From Rhytidiadelphus loreus (Eukaryota; Streptophyta; Bryopsida; Hypnales; Hylocomiaceae), in NCBI GenBank assembly GCA_947034895.1, contig OX344763.1, positions 5,644,501 to 5,708,500 on the forward strand: 64,000 nt of DNA. The letters run 5' to 3'. The position numbers were made by a program, and so were the translations under genes. This document shows positions 1 to 11,900 of the stretch, piece after piece (position 1 is the stretch's first letter; every line of letters begins with the position of its first letter). The notes under the pieces were generated by a model. It was not told where the DNA came from and did not search any database. It saw only the letters and a program-made list of their open reading frames with translations.

Positions 1-153
1 TTTCCACTTCTTTTCTAACTAGCTTACTACAAGATCCTACAATTACCTGTGTCCAAAACTTTTTTCTTCTTCTAAAAGATGGTACTTGTACTAGAAATGA
101 CAATTTTGGAGCATATTTGGATGAAAACATAGTCAAGGAACATAAGTGGTTAA
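1..153 (-). mobile_element. TTAA-flanked TIR element, partial copy A
   Basis: On the minus strand this segment starts with TTAA followed by a C-rich end (position 153 downward) and then runs colinearly with the start of the copy at 63878-64000. Both contain the strings 'attgtcatttctagtacaag' and 'gtaattgtaggatcttgtag', the second with no mismatch. The copy leaves the window at base 1, so its other end is not visible. No coding potential is seen. It belongs to the same family as 30904-32015, 38027-38959 and 52395-52905. Confidence 0.7.
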
Positions 154-810
154 ACACTCCCCAAATGTATATGACAACTTGTTTACTCATCCAATGTGCA
201 TACATTCATCCAAATTGAAGCTATGCTCCTTGAAGATCTGTACCAATTCAGAAATTTCATCTATTACAGAAGGAGGAATGTTACCCACATTTTCACTTAA
301 AAAAAAGTTTACTCGCCTTCGATTGATTTTATTATTGCTAAGAAAACAAAAATCACTGTGCAGGTGGGTCTCTTGCTAACTTCAGTTAAATCAATGGGAA
401 CATGATGGGGTCCGCTCCCTGTCCTGCCTGCCAGTCAAGTTGAGGGTTGGGTCCCAGGACTTTAACTTTTACATTTTAGTCTACATTTTCATTAAGCTTT
501 TACATTTTCTGGCTTTTACATTTTTTCTTATATATTTCTATGCTTTTACATTACTTTTACATTTTACTTTCTGACTCCCATCTATAAATAAGAAGTAGTA
601 GCAAAGACATTTTCATCATTGCTTCATAGTATTATAATGTGATTACAACATTAACCTAGTTATGTTCATGGAATATTATTAATAGAGAATTTTATCTTTA
701 TGCTATTTTATCCCATTACGCATTGAGTTGTTTTTAGAATTTATAATCCATTGGTTATCTTTGTTATTTTTAAAACACCATCTATAGATATAATAAGAAC
801 GGAAAAAGAC
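154..810. other. AT-rich intergenic, nothing recognised
   Basis: No gene, RNA or defined repeat was recognised. Short 'tttacattt' motifs recur around 465-570. Confidence 0.5.
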
Positions 811-1182
811 ATGGACAAAATGGAAATCACAAGCTCATCATCTCATTTGGTTGCACATCCATCATTCATTAACAATGCATTTCCAATAGTAGTGTGCAAA
901 GAAGTAGATACTTGTGCTCAAATCCTTGTGGGCATGAAGAATACCAAATTGACCCATTCAAGAATCAAAAGCAAATCTAGAAGGAAGAAGATTTTAAAAA
1001 CAAAAAATTCAAATTACATCATTCAAATCTTTGAATGTCGATCATGTCATCAAACTTTCACTTCTCTCAAGAAAATTGGCAAGCATACCAAAGTGTGTAA
1101 ATTAACACAAAATAGAACTTGCCAACAAGATTTCACCAATCTAAATAGTTATCTCAAAATTAATTTGAAATGTGTACATTAG
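811..1182 (+). pseudogene. Degenerate C2H2 zinc-finger-like ORF
   Basis: An open frame of about 123 codons starts at the first ATG (811); an upstream TTG extends it but is not a likely plant start. The middle is basic (SRIKSKSRRKK). It is followed by a finger-like motif, FECRSCHQTF...KKIGKH, which resembles the plant ZAT-type C2H2 finger in which QALGGH follows the CxxC pair. Here QALGGH has become KKIGKH and the second histidine is replaced by Cys (KVC). A second CxxQ/F-like block (NRTCQQDFTNLNSYL) looks like a more decayed finger. No EAR motif or clear intron structure is visible. It could be a diverged gene or a relic; I favour a relic because key residues are missing and the surroundings are repeat-rich. 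Confidence 0.35.
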
Positions 1183-1423
1183 TACAAGCATGACATATGA
1201 ACAATTGCTCAACTTGAGTCAAATGACTTTCAAATAAATTTTGAATAGTATGTAGACTACGGAGTATGATGGATTTCAATGTTGTTAAGCTCTTGAAATC
1301 AAAGTTAGCCTCTGTAAAGCTAATTTCCTTGTGACTTTGAATTATATTCAAAAGATCAGAAGCAAGTGAAATATTAATACCACTAATTATAGTATTTCCA
1401 TTCAATAAACCATCTACTGTTCA

Positions 1424-1805
1424 GCAGAAAAAAAAAAAAAAAAAAAAAGTACAAAAAAAAAAGTACAAAAAGAAAATACAAAGAAAATACAAAAAATCCA
1501 AAAAAAGTACAAAAAAAGTAAAAGAAAAAGTAAAGAAAAAGTAAAAACACACAAAAAAAAATCCAAGAAAAAAAATCCAAAAAAATATATAAAAAGAAAT
1601 CCAAAAGAAAAAAAATACAAAAATACAAATACAAAAAAACACTACAAGAAAAGAAAATACAAAAAAAAATGCAAAGAAGAAATACAAAAAAAGAGTACAA
1701 TAAAAAGAAAATACAAAAAAAGTACAACAAATAAATAAAAAATATATATTTTTTTTTAAAAGTACATAAAACAAAACAAAACCAAGAAAAAACAAAACCA
1801 TAAAA
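1424..1805. repeat. A-rich low-complexity tract
   Basis: About 380 bases consist almost only of A runs separated by 'gtac', 'tcc' and 'gaa' triplets (units such as 'aaaaagtac' and 'aaaaatcc'). The long Phe/Leu-rich frames on the minus strand arise from this composition and are not genes. Confidence 0.9.
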
Positions 1806-2959
1806 CCAAAAAAAAACCTACCAAGCCATTTTCAATTTTGACACATTTTTGCTTATATCTTTTGATTGAAATATCATTGACCCTAATTTCATGAAATTGA
1901 TCATTAAGGAAGGTTTTCTTTTCAAGATCCAAGTGTTACATTGGATGAATGAAAAGTTTGTTAGACAAACCAGCACTTCAAAGCCCTATGTTCATCGTCT
2001 AGAATATGGACATTGGAGTGCTTTAGGGTTAAAAGAGAAAGGAAAAATGTCATTGTATAGGGAGGGCTAGAAAAACCTAAGTTCCCAATGGCTATAAATT
2101 GACATTCTCTATTGTAGCCTTTTTCTTTTCTTTCAAATTGAAGATGTAGAAATTATAAAGATAGAATCAATGTCAATGTTAATGGTTAACCTTAGAATGC
2201 CTTGAAAATCATCCTTTTTGATACTCATTTTGAATCATTTTGCTTAAAAAAAGTCACATTAATGTGCAAGACCTCCCATTTTTACAAAAAATTCCTAGAA
2301 CAAACATCAACACTTTTGTCTTACATGGAAAAATTCTTTGTCATCCATCAAATACACAGTGTTTGTAGTAATGTTACAAGGTTAATGCAATACAACTAAT
2401 CATTATTTAAGACTTCCTGAATTTGTTGCTTTGCTCTTGGTAAAAACAACCTTAGGAAAGTTTACTTGATGTGAATGGGAAGTAAAAAATAGGTATTATA
2501 GTATTAATATAAGTAATTTGTTTGAAGCCAATGCTTGGTTGATGGAGAAAACATGTACTCTGATTTTATAAATTATATTTATCACTTCCTCCAAACATTA
2601 AATAGGTTCTAATAACCCCTAATTGACTAAAGAACCCACTACAGGGTTTTTGAGAACACATGCATAATCTATGATTTTCATAATTCGAATTTTTTTGTAA
2701 GAAATTTTTAATCTACATGTTGAAATTTAGGCACATTGAATTTGCAACTAGTGATGATTTTTACTTAAAATTTTTGGGAGGACATACTAAATAAGTTAAT
2801 TAAAGGATCCAATAGTTGGATTTGTAAAATATGAATATAAATGAAAATTTTAGCCTTGCTTTGGATACAAGCATTTCGAACCAATTTTTGGCCTAAAAAA
2901 AACAAAGTAAATTAGTAGATATAGGCATAATTCTCCATACAACTATGACAATGGGGCTT
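1806..2959. other. AT-rich intergenic, nothing recognised
   Basis: No coding region, RNA or defined repeat could be recognised. Confidence 0.5.
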
Positions 2960-3480
2960 TGTGAAGCCAACATGAAGTGATCATTTGTGAGCAACCATGG
3001 TTGCTACTATATGAGCCTAGAATCTTAAGCCCATGAGCATAGCAGCCAAGGAGCCTAGGCTCTTATGTTATAGGCACCTTCCGTAGTTATAGGATGTTTA
3101 TACCTATGTTATGAGCACCTTCCATTTTTATAGGATGCTTACATTATAGTAGCCTAATTATTTTATAGGTGTCGATGTTATAAGCACCTTTCATGATTAT
3201 AGGATATTTATTTTATAGGTTCCTATGTTATAGGCACCTATATTAAAGTTGTCTATGTTCTAGGTACCTATGTTATAAGCATCTTCCATGATTATATGAT
3301 ATTTATATTATAGATGCCTAATTATATTATAGGTGTCTATAGTTATAGGATGTTTATATTATAAGTATGTATGTTATAAACATCTCTAATACTTGTAGAG
3401 TATCTATGTGCCTAGGCTCAAGGCTCATAGGCTCACATTTCTAAGCTCATGTACTAGTACCATTGTGTGAGCAACTAGAA
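2960..3480. repeat. TIR-like element with 'ttataggcacct' tandem units
   Basis: The core (about 3055-3400) is built from imperfect repeats of 'ctatgttataggcacctt' and 'attataggatgtttatatt', mixed in direct and inverted order. The flanks are roughly inverted: the left has 'gagcaac..ggttgctact..gagcctag', the right has 'ctaggctc..gctcatgtactagtacc..gagcaac'. A second copy with the same units and flanks lies at 40840-41110. No coding sequence is seen. It is likely a non-autonomous transposon or fold-back element with an expanded internal satellite. Confidence 0.6.
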
Positions 3481-5132
3481 ATGTGGTTACTAATTTTAAT
3501 AGAGAAAGCTTGTATGAGGAAGAGAGTTTGGTTATTGTAGAAAATTAATTTGGAAATGACATATTAATTAGATCCATTGTGGGTCTTAAAGCCATGTCTA
3601 CGCGGATTGTATTTCTACTAGTGTATGTTGAAAAAAGTTTTAGTAACATCTCCAATTAGGTGCATTGACAAAGTCAAGCATGCTAGAAGTTCTAGAATGA
3701 GTTTACTCAAGTAGAATAAGTTAGAAAGACCTAAAACTATTCATTTTACCCCTAAAAATAGAGAGTCTTGTATGCATGCAAAAAATCATTTTTTGCTACT
3801 TCAATTAGGTGTCCCAAATTGTTTTGGATTTAAAATATTTTAGGGATTAATCTAATAATAAGGATATAGCACTAATAAAATTGCACGCACAAAATCCTAT
3901 AAAAGTCTATTTGTATAATATGAGATAATATTGTTTGACCATCCAAAAGACACTTTTAGCCCTTGGTGTCTTTCTAAGGTTAAATAAATGCTAAGTTGGT
4001 TTGCATAGACAGAGTTAAAATTTACAATATGTGGGTATTTTTACTTGTAGACAAATGAGAATTTTTCATTTTAAATAAAAGGGTTATGTTTTTTGGATAA
4101 TTTTCAGGTATATTTGTTATGAATTTTCAAAGTTATGACCTCGGTCATGACTTTATGTAATCTAGAATTGTTTTATGGGTGTATGTTTGAAGTGCCTTCA
4201 AGAAGACCAAAAACATTCCTTATAGACTCTAATACTTTGCAACCACTTAGTGCTATTTATAATGTTGTAGAAATTCCACATGCATAGTTTTAAAACCTCC
4301 AAACACTACAAGAAGAATCCTACTATTTAGTAATCAAGAATCTTGCACGCCCCATTAAGTGTTTTGCATCAAAGTTGTTAATTCATAATTTGTGTGCAAA
4401 AGAGATTATAAAATACAAAATTAATCAACTAAAAAATAGAAGACAAGTTCATATATTTATCCCCCAAAATAAATAAATAATAGAAGATATGATTATACAT
4501 TTATCCCTAGCTAGTGAAAAAGACAAAAACTCATCCTCCTTGAAAATTTGTAGCATTGCTTTAGAGAACTTGCTAGTAAGAATCATTTGTGCTAATTGAA
4601 AAAATATATATGCACCACCAAAATTCCAAAAATCGAAGTGACCTTGATTCCAGAGTCAAGGGTATAGAAGTTTTTGAGGTTATATTGGACAACATTTCAC
4701 CAATAACGTCAAAGCTAGGGCCCAGAATTTGCCAAACATTTCTTTATTATAGTAAATATGTAATTCAAATGAATAAATATGGTGAAATATAGCATAAACA
4801 CATATTTTCATCTTGCTATGTGATATAATATTCTAAGCTTGAGTTAATTCACCCACCCCTCAAATCCTAGAAAAGAAGGGATATCTTTTTCCAAGACACC
4901 TAGCATGGAATTTAGGGTGAGTTTCTAGCTAGTCAATTCAATTTCTCCTATTAATCACTAATAAATTGAAGTGGGTGAGGAGGCAGATGTTCATTTTAAA
5001 TGATTTTGGCAAAATTGAATATGAAATGAGTAGAATCTAGACATTGAATCTTCATTTTTGTAAGTTTTCCTCTTCTTCCCATCCCTACCTAAACTTATTT
5101 TGAACCATGAACAGTAAAGTACCAATCAAAAT
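3481..5132. other. AT-rich intergenic, nothing recognised
   Basis: Only short open frames without recognisable domains are present. No RNA gene or clear repeat was identified. Confidence 0.45.
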
Positions 5133-7065
5133 GGCGTTTTTGCATTCCTAGGGAAAGAACTTTCATTGTTCCAACTTTAACACCCTTCTAAGGGCTGAAA
5201 ATTTGTTCTTTGATCATGAATTTTTGGCAAAATCACCTTTATATTAATAAAATAATAATATGTGTGAAATTTGAAGGCCAAAGGATTTACCAAAAAAAAG
5301 ATATTTGAAATCTACCAACATGTGACATGCTATGAGAAAAATGTGACATCTATCAACATGTGACAATCTATGAGAAAATTTCACTAGTGTCAACTTTGAC
5401 ACCTTCTAAAGGATTGAGAAAAAAAACCCTCCCATGAAATGTTTGTCATAAAACCATCCCTATGTTTATTACATGTGTGAGAATTTCTAGGTCCAAAAGA
5501 CCCACATTAAAAAAGATATTCAAAAATCTACCAACACGTATTGTTGTGAGAAACAATATTCGGGGAAACCATTTTAGTATTGCAAACCTGACACCTTCCC
5601 TAGGGCTGAAAAATAGTTACTTTACCATGAAATATTTTCCACAAGATCATCTCCATGTTGATAACATGTGTGCCAAATTTCAAGGCCAGGATGAATAAAA
5701 AAAAAGATATTCAAAATCTACTGACATACATGTGTATGTCCTCCATGAGCTTCAATCATTGCTTGTAACCTAAAGGGCATAGAATGACATAGTTGAAGGA
5801 ACTTTGTACTACTGATTGACCTCCACTACCTTTAAGTCATTTAAGTCTTTAGAGCATGTCTTGCCATGTTGCACAACATCTTTTAGAATCTTTCAGAGAT
5901 TCTTGAGTGGTTCAAGATTGGGAGAGTTTGCAAGCCAATTGAGCTTCTCTAAAAGGTGTATTTGTCTTCATTCTTCACATAGTTTGCTATGATAGACAAG
6001 TGCACCATCTTCCATAAGCAATCCTTGTAGAACTTTAACCATAAAATGAAGCAATTTGCCATTTTAGACCACTTCTACAAAATCCTTAGCTGAACGTCAA
6101 TTTTGAGGCATAAAGACAAGTTTTGACTTTTGTCCTCCAACAAAGGCGCCCCAAATAATCAAAGAAGTCCATCCACTTTTGAAAATAGGAACTATACAAC
6201 TTAATGAATAGCACTCATATACTTCTCTTAAGTTCTGCTCTAGTTCCAAACAATGCGCTCCCACTGTTCTGCACTCCATCCATAGTAATTCTAAGCAAAA
6301 GTCAACCATTGAGACATGTGATGAAGTAACAAGAAAGTTTTTTTTACTACAATTCGATTGAAAATGCCACTTCTATGTAAAGTTCTTCAAATAATACTTC
6401 TACTCACTTGCGTAGGACATATATTGATAATCTCTGAAAGTGATGAGCAACGATGAGTTTTTGATTACCACACAATAGTATGAACATCTCTATTACTAAG
6501 CTTCTTAGTGTAACTTCCACCACAAGGTTTAGTCTTGTAAGTTCTATCTTCTCTGAATTTCTTTACTAACTTCTAAACTACAATTAACTATTCTAACATG
6601 AACTCCGACAATGGTTGAAATGTGAACTCCTAAAGTCCTTGACTCATTCAAACCTATAATGCATGCATGAATTTCATCTAAAATGACCATCATCCACTCT
6701 CTTTCACGATGCGAATTAGATCTTCAAATCTCAATAACCAACCCTCATGCACTCATTCATCAACTAGTCTTCAATTCATCAAAAATTACACTCTATAATG
6801 CTCAATTGAAAATCCAAGCATTGGTATTCATAGGAGAAAGCTTCTTGATATACAATTTATAAGCAAGTGGATACTTTTAGATGCAACAACTACACACTTT
6901 TACATTTATTTATTACTATTTTTTTTTAAAAGCATAAAGGTGAGTTTGTGATGAAAATTTCATGATCAAAGAACAAATTTTCAGCTCTTAGAAGGATGTT
7001 AAAATTGGCAAGCACACTAGTTACATTATTGTAAAATAGACAAAAATTGCTTTTTCAACATACTT
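5133..7065 (-). mobile_element. Mariner-like (Tc1/mariner) element with multiplied terminal repeat
   Basis: The right terminal region (about 6915-7065) is the inverted copy of the left one: both contain 'ctgaaaatttgttctttgat' in opposite orientation. On the left the terminal unit occurs about three times in tandem (starts near 5170, 5390 and 5590; each has 'gacacctt/acaccctt' followed by 'agggctga' and ends in 'aagatattcaaaatctac'). Between the ends lies a decayed transposase on the minus strand (about 6330-5740). Exact target duplications were not determined. Confidence 0.6.
5740..6330 (-). pseudogene. Tc1/mariner-like transposase relic
   Basis: Minus-strand translation gives, in order, an IIWGAFVGGQKSKLVF block, a MEDGALVYHSK block and a LANSPNLEPLKNL-KILKDVVQHGK block. 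These match the mariner DDE/DDD catalytic core, where 'W.G...', 'DNAP.H' and 'WPANSPDLNPIENLW..LK' follow one another. Several stop codons and frameshifts interrupt it, so it is inactive. The catalytic Asp of the second block is present as 'EDGA'. The N-terminal helix-turn-helix part could not be recovered. It lies inside the inverted terminal repeats of the element at 5133-7065. Confidence 0.65.
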
Positions 7066-8933
7066 AACATATTTCATCCATTTTCTAGGACTGTACACCC
7101 CCCAATTGCATTCTTGGTACCATCAAAATTTCCTCAACAAGGAAGGTTGCACAAGCTTTGTTTCGTGAAATTCACACTTACAATGTGAACGTCATTGAAT
7201 TTCAAAGTTTTCATGCATTAAAAAATTAAAACATTAATTTCACTTTGTACTATGGCAACGGCATAGAGCACACCAGTAAGCTCTTGAAAACATTCCTAAT
7301 ACACATAGTGCATGAAATATGGAAAACGATATTCTTGGGGGTTAAATGACCAATGATTCTGATTATTTCCATTACTGGAACGCCTGCAGGCAAAGAAATC
7401 CCAAAAGTTAGCTCTGATCCATCAGACGTGTGTTCCAGACTGAAGCTGCGCTCCAAAAAGTGCACTGGCAAGAGTCCAAGTTTGTGAGTCAGCCTTCCTG
7501 CTGTTGTGACCAGTCTCCGCTCTCCAATGTTGCAAGGGCGATTATTGGACCTGATTAGATAGGCCTGACACGGACAGACCAAACATGCAAGGCATGTCCA
7601 CCAATTGCAGTGCAAAGCAGGAGACGGATCTCTCATTGGATTGTTCAATTCAGGCTCAGTCAGTCATTTTCTCGATCCCCCATTACTGTAGTTATTATCA
7701 CCGAGTCACAACGGCAGATACGATAGCAGAATCTTTCAAAGCAATCCGCTCTTTTTGCTACAGTAGCTTCAACAATCATCATTTATACAGTCAGTAGTAT
7801 CCTAGAAGGCTTCCAAAATTCACATGTTCTATTCGTGGGGGGCAGGATAGGAATAGGATCATACCTCGGTGGATGCCGAGTGAATCTTAATTCAGTACAG
7901 AGGTGGAAATGAAGCCCTAAAAAGGAGATAGGGTCACATCTTTTCAAAGCATGTCTACTACTGTACAGTACAGTAGTGCTGCAAAACTTCAACACGTCAA
8001 AAACATGGGTCAATTTGTCTACCTCACCCCCTCGGCAACTCACCAACGTGACATCATTTTAAACCCAGAATGCGGGGCTGGACACCTTGGAAATCATCCT
8101 TTTGATCCTTTTGAGTACCGTGTGAATAATTTGCCTAAAACCTAGAGGTCAAACTACTGTGCAAGAACCTACCCTTTTCACACAAAATTTCATAGAAGGA
8201 TTCTCTGCCATCCATTGGACACTTAGTGCCCACAACATTCTGAGGTTAAGACTGAAAGAATGAGAATTATTGGTGTGAAAGAATGAGAATTATTGGTATG
8301 GTAGTTAGTAAAAATATGATCGAATTACTAGATGAACAAGTGCATTCTTTGTTTCAACATGACCCTAACAGTCATTCATCAAACACTCTTTATCCTCCAG
8401 TCTTACAGGATGAACACCGGGCAAATGATTCTAACACCATTTCATCATTTCTCTTATGACAACACGCCCTTCACAACAAGGGCCAATGAATAGCAGTATA
8501 TTTATCTCATGTTAACATCTTTCCTAGAACCTATAAGTGTCTCAACTCTTTGAAGTCACAAGTTGGATGAAACTTACATGGTACATGGCTGACTTTTCAA
8601 CCCATGGGAAAAGGACCTCCACGCAAAGAAAAGTCTCTCATCCAGAACTGATCCCAAAGAACTGTCCAATTCCTAGATTAGAGAGGCTAACAGTGGCTTA
8701 AATCCTGGATTTCAACGCATACCCTGCTTTGGGTACTCGTTTGTAATTCCTCTGTACACTTGCTGGATACATGGTATTCTATATGCAACTCTATGGTATG
8801 TAACTCTGCAAGGTCAGAAATGTCACAGCCCAGTTTGGCTGTACATTCTGGATTACCAAATGTTTAAGCTCTCCTGTAACGGTTAGAGCGTACTCGGTAT
8901 TTACAATAAAGATATGACTGCTGTAAAAAGTGT
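7066..8933. other. Intergenic and 3' flank of PTA, no gene recognised
   Basis: Base composition is less AT-rich around 7380-8100, and overlapping short frames exist on both strands, but none has a recognisable domain or an ATG-led frame of convincing length. A diverged 'gcattctttgtttc' segment near 8340 recalls the small TTAA elements at 48192 and 52930. The 3' UTR of PTA probably occupies the last few hundred bases. Confidence 0.4.
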
Positions 8934-11900
8934 TCACGCAGCTGAAGCTACAAGGTTGTGAGAAGGGGCCTCCTTTTTGGCCGTCTCCTTCATGGCAGCC
9001 GACTGCACTGCAGTAAGAGCGATGGTGGTCACAATATCTGATACAGTGCAGCCTCGACTCAGGTCGTTCACAGGTTTTCTCAGTCCTTGCAATAATGGCC
9101 CCATTACTACTGCCCCAGTTGCCTGGATCACAACACCATAGCTTCGTCAACTTTGGTACTAGGTTTTCTTACAGCAAACATGGCTCCTCTCGTGCATGAA
9201 CTTAGCTCAAAATGAACACACTAACCAAGGTCCCCTTAATTTATTTTGACCAATTTAAAAATACGCTATAGATTCGTGAATACCATCCAATGCGGCACCA
9301 TGATATTCACTGAAATCTAATTTCAACCTAAATGTAGCAGCTAGGAGAGGGACCAAATTGTTAAGAGGGACATTTCTAAGACCTTCAAGAACGCTAGGAA
9401 GCCAACTTTGGCAAGGTCCAGTCGTATTTGCCAAAGACATGATCAGCCAACAACAATGGAACATATTGAACTATACAGGACACGGATCTAGCATACATAG
9501 GGTGTCTTACTGAAGGCTTGATGAAGGACCTCAATACTGGCCTTAAGGTTTGAAGCCTCATAAACCACAAATCCTACGAAGCAGATTAAGAGATAAACAA
9601 TTCTTCAAGTTTGCAACTCCATAAACCTACTGAACCTTCCTACTGGACACAGACAAAAGTCTACTGTCACGTGAACATTCCATCATTTTACAGTGCAACT
9701 CCACGAGGCTCATTACTTTCACAATATGACAAAACAAGAGGTTTCAAGAGTGCCGCAAGACAAAGCGCTAGAAAGTACCTGCTGAACAGCTTTGTAAGTG
9801 TTATTTCCCGTATTAAGGTCTGGAAAGATGAGCACGGTTGCCTGCATAAAAGCAGTTGTACTTCAGTAAAGTACCCAGATTAAGAATCAAAACACGAAGC
9901 AAATAAACTATAATGATAGAAATACGTGAAACTAAACTTGGACAGGAAACCATTATCTACCATTTGAGTTCTTAAAAAATCAAGGGGAAGAAGAAACGAA
10001 TATAGGACAAGACATTTCCAGTGAATACAGGTAGCAACAAGTTTAGGGTTTTTTAGATGGGTTGTTTACAGAGATATTAATTAACTAGAACAGGTTAAGG
10101 AGATGTAACTACCTTTCCAGCAACCTTGGATTCAACACCTTTCATCTTTGTCTTAGCTATTACCGGGTCAACAGCTGCATCATACTGCATCAAAATTGTA
10201 CCAGATCATGATACAGAAAAATGATTTGCGAGAGACAAGAGATCAAAGTAAACGACACTAACCGATACAAGACAAGGATTCGCACAACTGAGCAAGTTCT
10301 TGAAATATATGAACCCAATGAGTCACTACTTACCTGTAATCAAGAATTTATTTTTTCCCTGGTTGTTAATTTCTACGTAAAATTGAAAGAGAAACCAGTT
10401 ATCACCTGCAAAGGTCCTTCAATTAGCAACTCTGGGCGTTGTTTCCTTGCTATTGCAGTTGCATCAATAACCTTTTGAATAAGAGGACCTGGTTACAAAA
10501 ACAAGTAATTCCACACTTATAATCAGACGACATTTGAATGAGATTGCCGTGTACATTATGTTCTATACCGAAGAAGCTCAATATCGAGGCTCGTTTGCAT
10601 CCAAGCTCATCTCTCAAATTCTCTCCACAATAAAGCGAAATGAGAATGACTTATGGTCAAAATTTATTCGGCCTTTTAAAGCCACGGGGAAACGCGGGAT
10701 ATCATCTACTAATGTAGAATATCAGAAAATTGTCTACAAACCTTTATTAGAGTCCCCTGTTGCATACGAAAGCATTGCCACTCGTGGGGTGATTCCAAAT
10801 GCCGCAGCAGTATCAGCAGAAGCCACGGCTATTGCAGCCAATTCCTCACTTGTTGGATCTGAGTTGATAGCACAATCACCATATACTAGTACTCTCCCCG
10901 GTAGGCACATGAAGAAGACACTGGAAACCACAGGAATTCCTGGAATTGTCTGATCCACCCCAAGTCATCCAGCAGTCACATGATTACTAATGATATCAGC
11001 ACAGAATCCCTTCTGTAGATCTCGGTGTATAGTAAATCCAGAGAAGATATGTGCAAAAAGACAGAAGAAAAAACGACTTATTTCAACGAATCTTTTACCT
11101 TAATTATTTGGAGGGCAGGACGAACTGTGTTTGCAGTAGTATGAACAGCACCAGAGACCATACCATCAGCATCTCCAGCAGCTATCATGCAGGTACCAAA
11201 GTAATTTACATCCTCCAGCAGAATGTTGCGTGCCTGCTCAAGTGTTAATCCCTGAGATGATCCACCAACTCTTTTTAGAAAAATGCCAATCGAGTTTAAA
11301 CATGGCCAACCGCAGATTCTTCTACTATAAAACAGTACTCTCTCATTGTGGCACTTTTATACTATTGGCGCAAAAATAAATTGGTAGGGTCAGGTTCACG
11401 CAAAAGACAAGACTAAGAAGATCTAATTTGAGTACTTTGTTTAAAGAGACTCCTGACAGGCAATAGGAAGCCCAACAATTTCTATAGGTATTTAATAAAC
11501 CTTGCATCTGAGATTGCAAGAAGACGAAGCCACTTATCTGCAGGTGGTATGGCAGATTGATGAAGACGATAGTCATAGCAGTAGATTTAAAGAGACTAAC
11601 ACGAAATAATACAAGCAAGCTATTCGAATTGTTTACCTTGTGCTTGCGAGATTCATGAAAATTTCTGGTGTACTTTTCAATCTCTGGACTTTGTCTTGGG
11701 TCAATAATGCGAACATGGCTAAGATCCACACGGAACTGCTTAGCCAAAGTTTCAATCTTCTCCCTATTCCCCAGCAAAATTAGGTTGCAGAGCCCCCGTC
11801 GCATAACAGTCCCTGCTGCTTGTACTGTCCGAGCTTCTTCGCCCTGGTGATGTGCGTCGGTTGGGTGTCAGTATAGATAAAATAGGTTTCAGAAAAAGCC

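Noticed and set aside
1383..1801. Three overlapping Phe-rich open frames on the minus strand
   Set aside because: They are the translation of an A-rich low-complexity tract; no domain and biased composition.
7250..7648. 132-codon minus-strand frame with several cysteines
   Set aside because: It begins with a non-ATG codon, shows no recognisable domain, and lies in a zone where several frames are open by chance.
8230..8450. Possible small TTAA element near PTA 3' flank
   Set aside because: Only 'gaaacaaagaatgca' (inverse) and the neighbouring words match; no TTAA borders can be found.
11221..11276. Longer 5' version of PTA exon 10 using the acceptor near 11270
   Set aside because: The AG sites there give frames with stops; the acceptor 'atctcag' at 11252 is in phase and yields the family-typical [12 protein letters not shown] junction.
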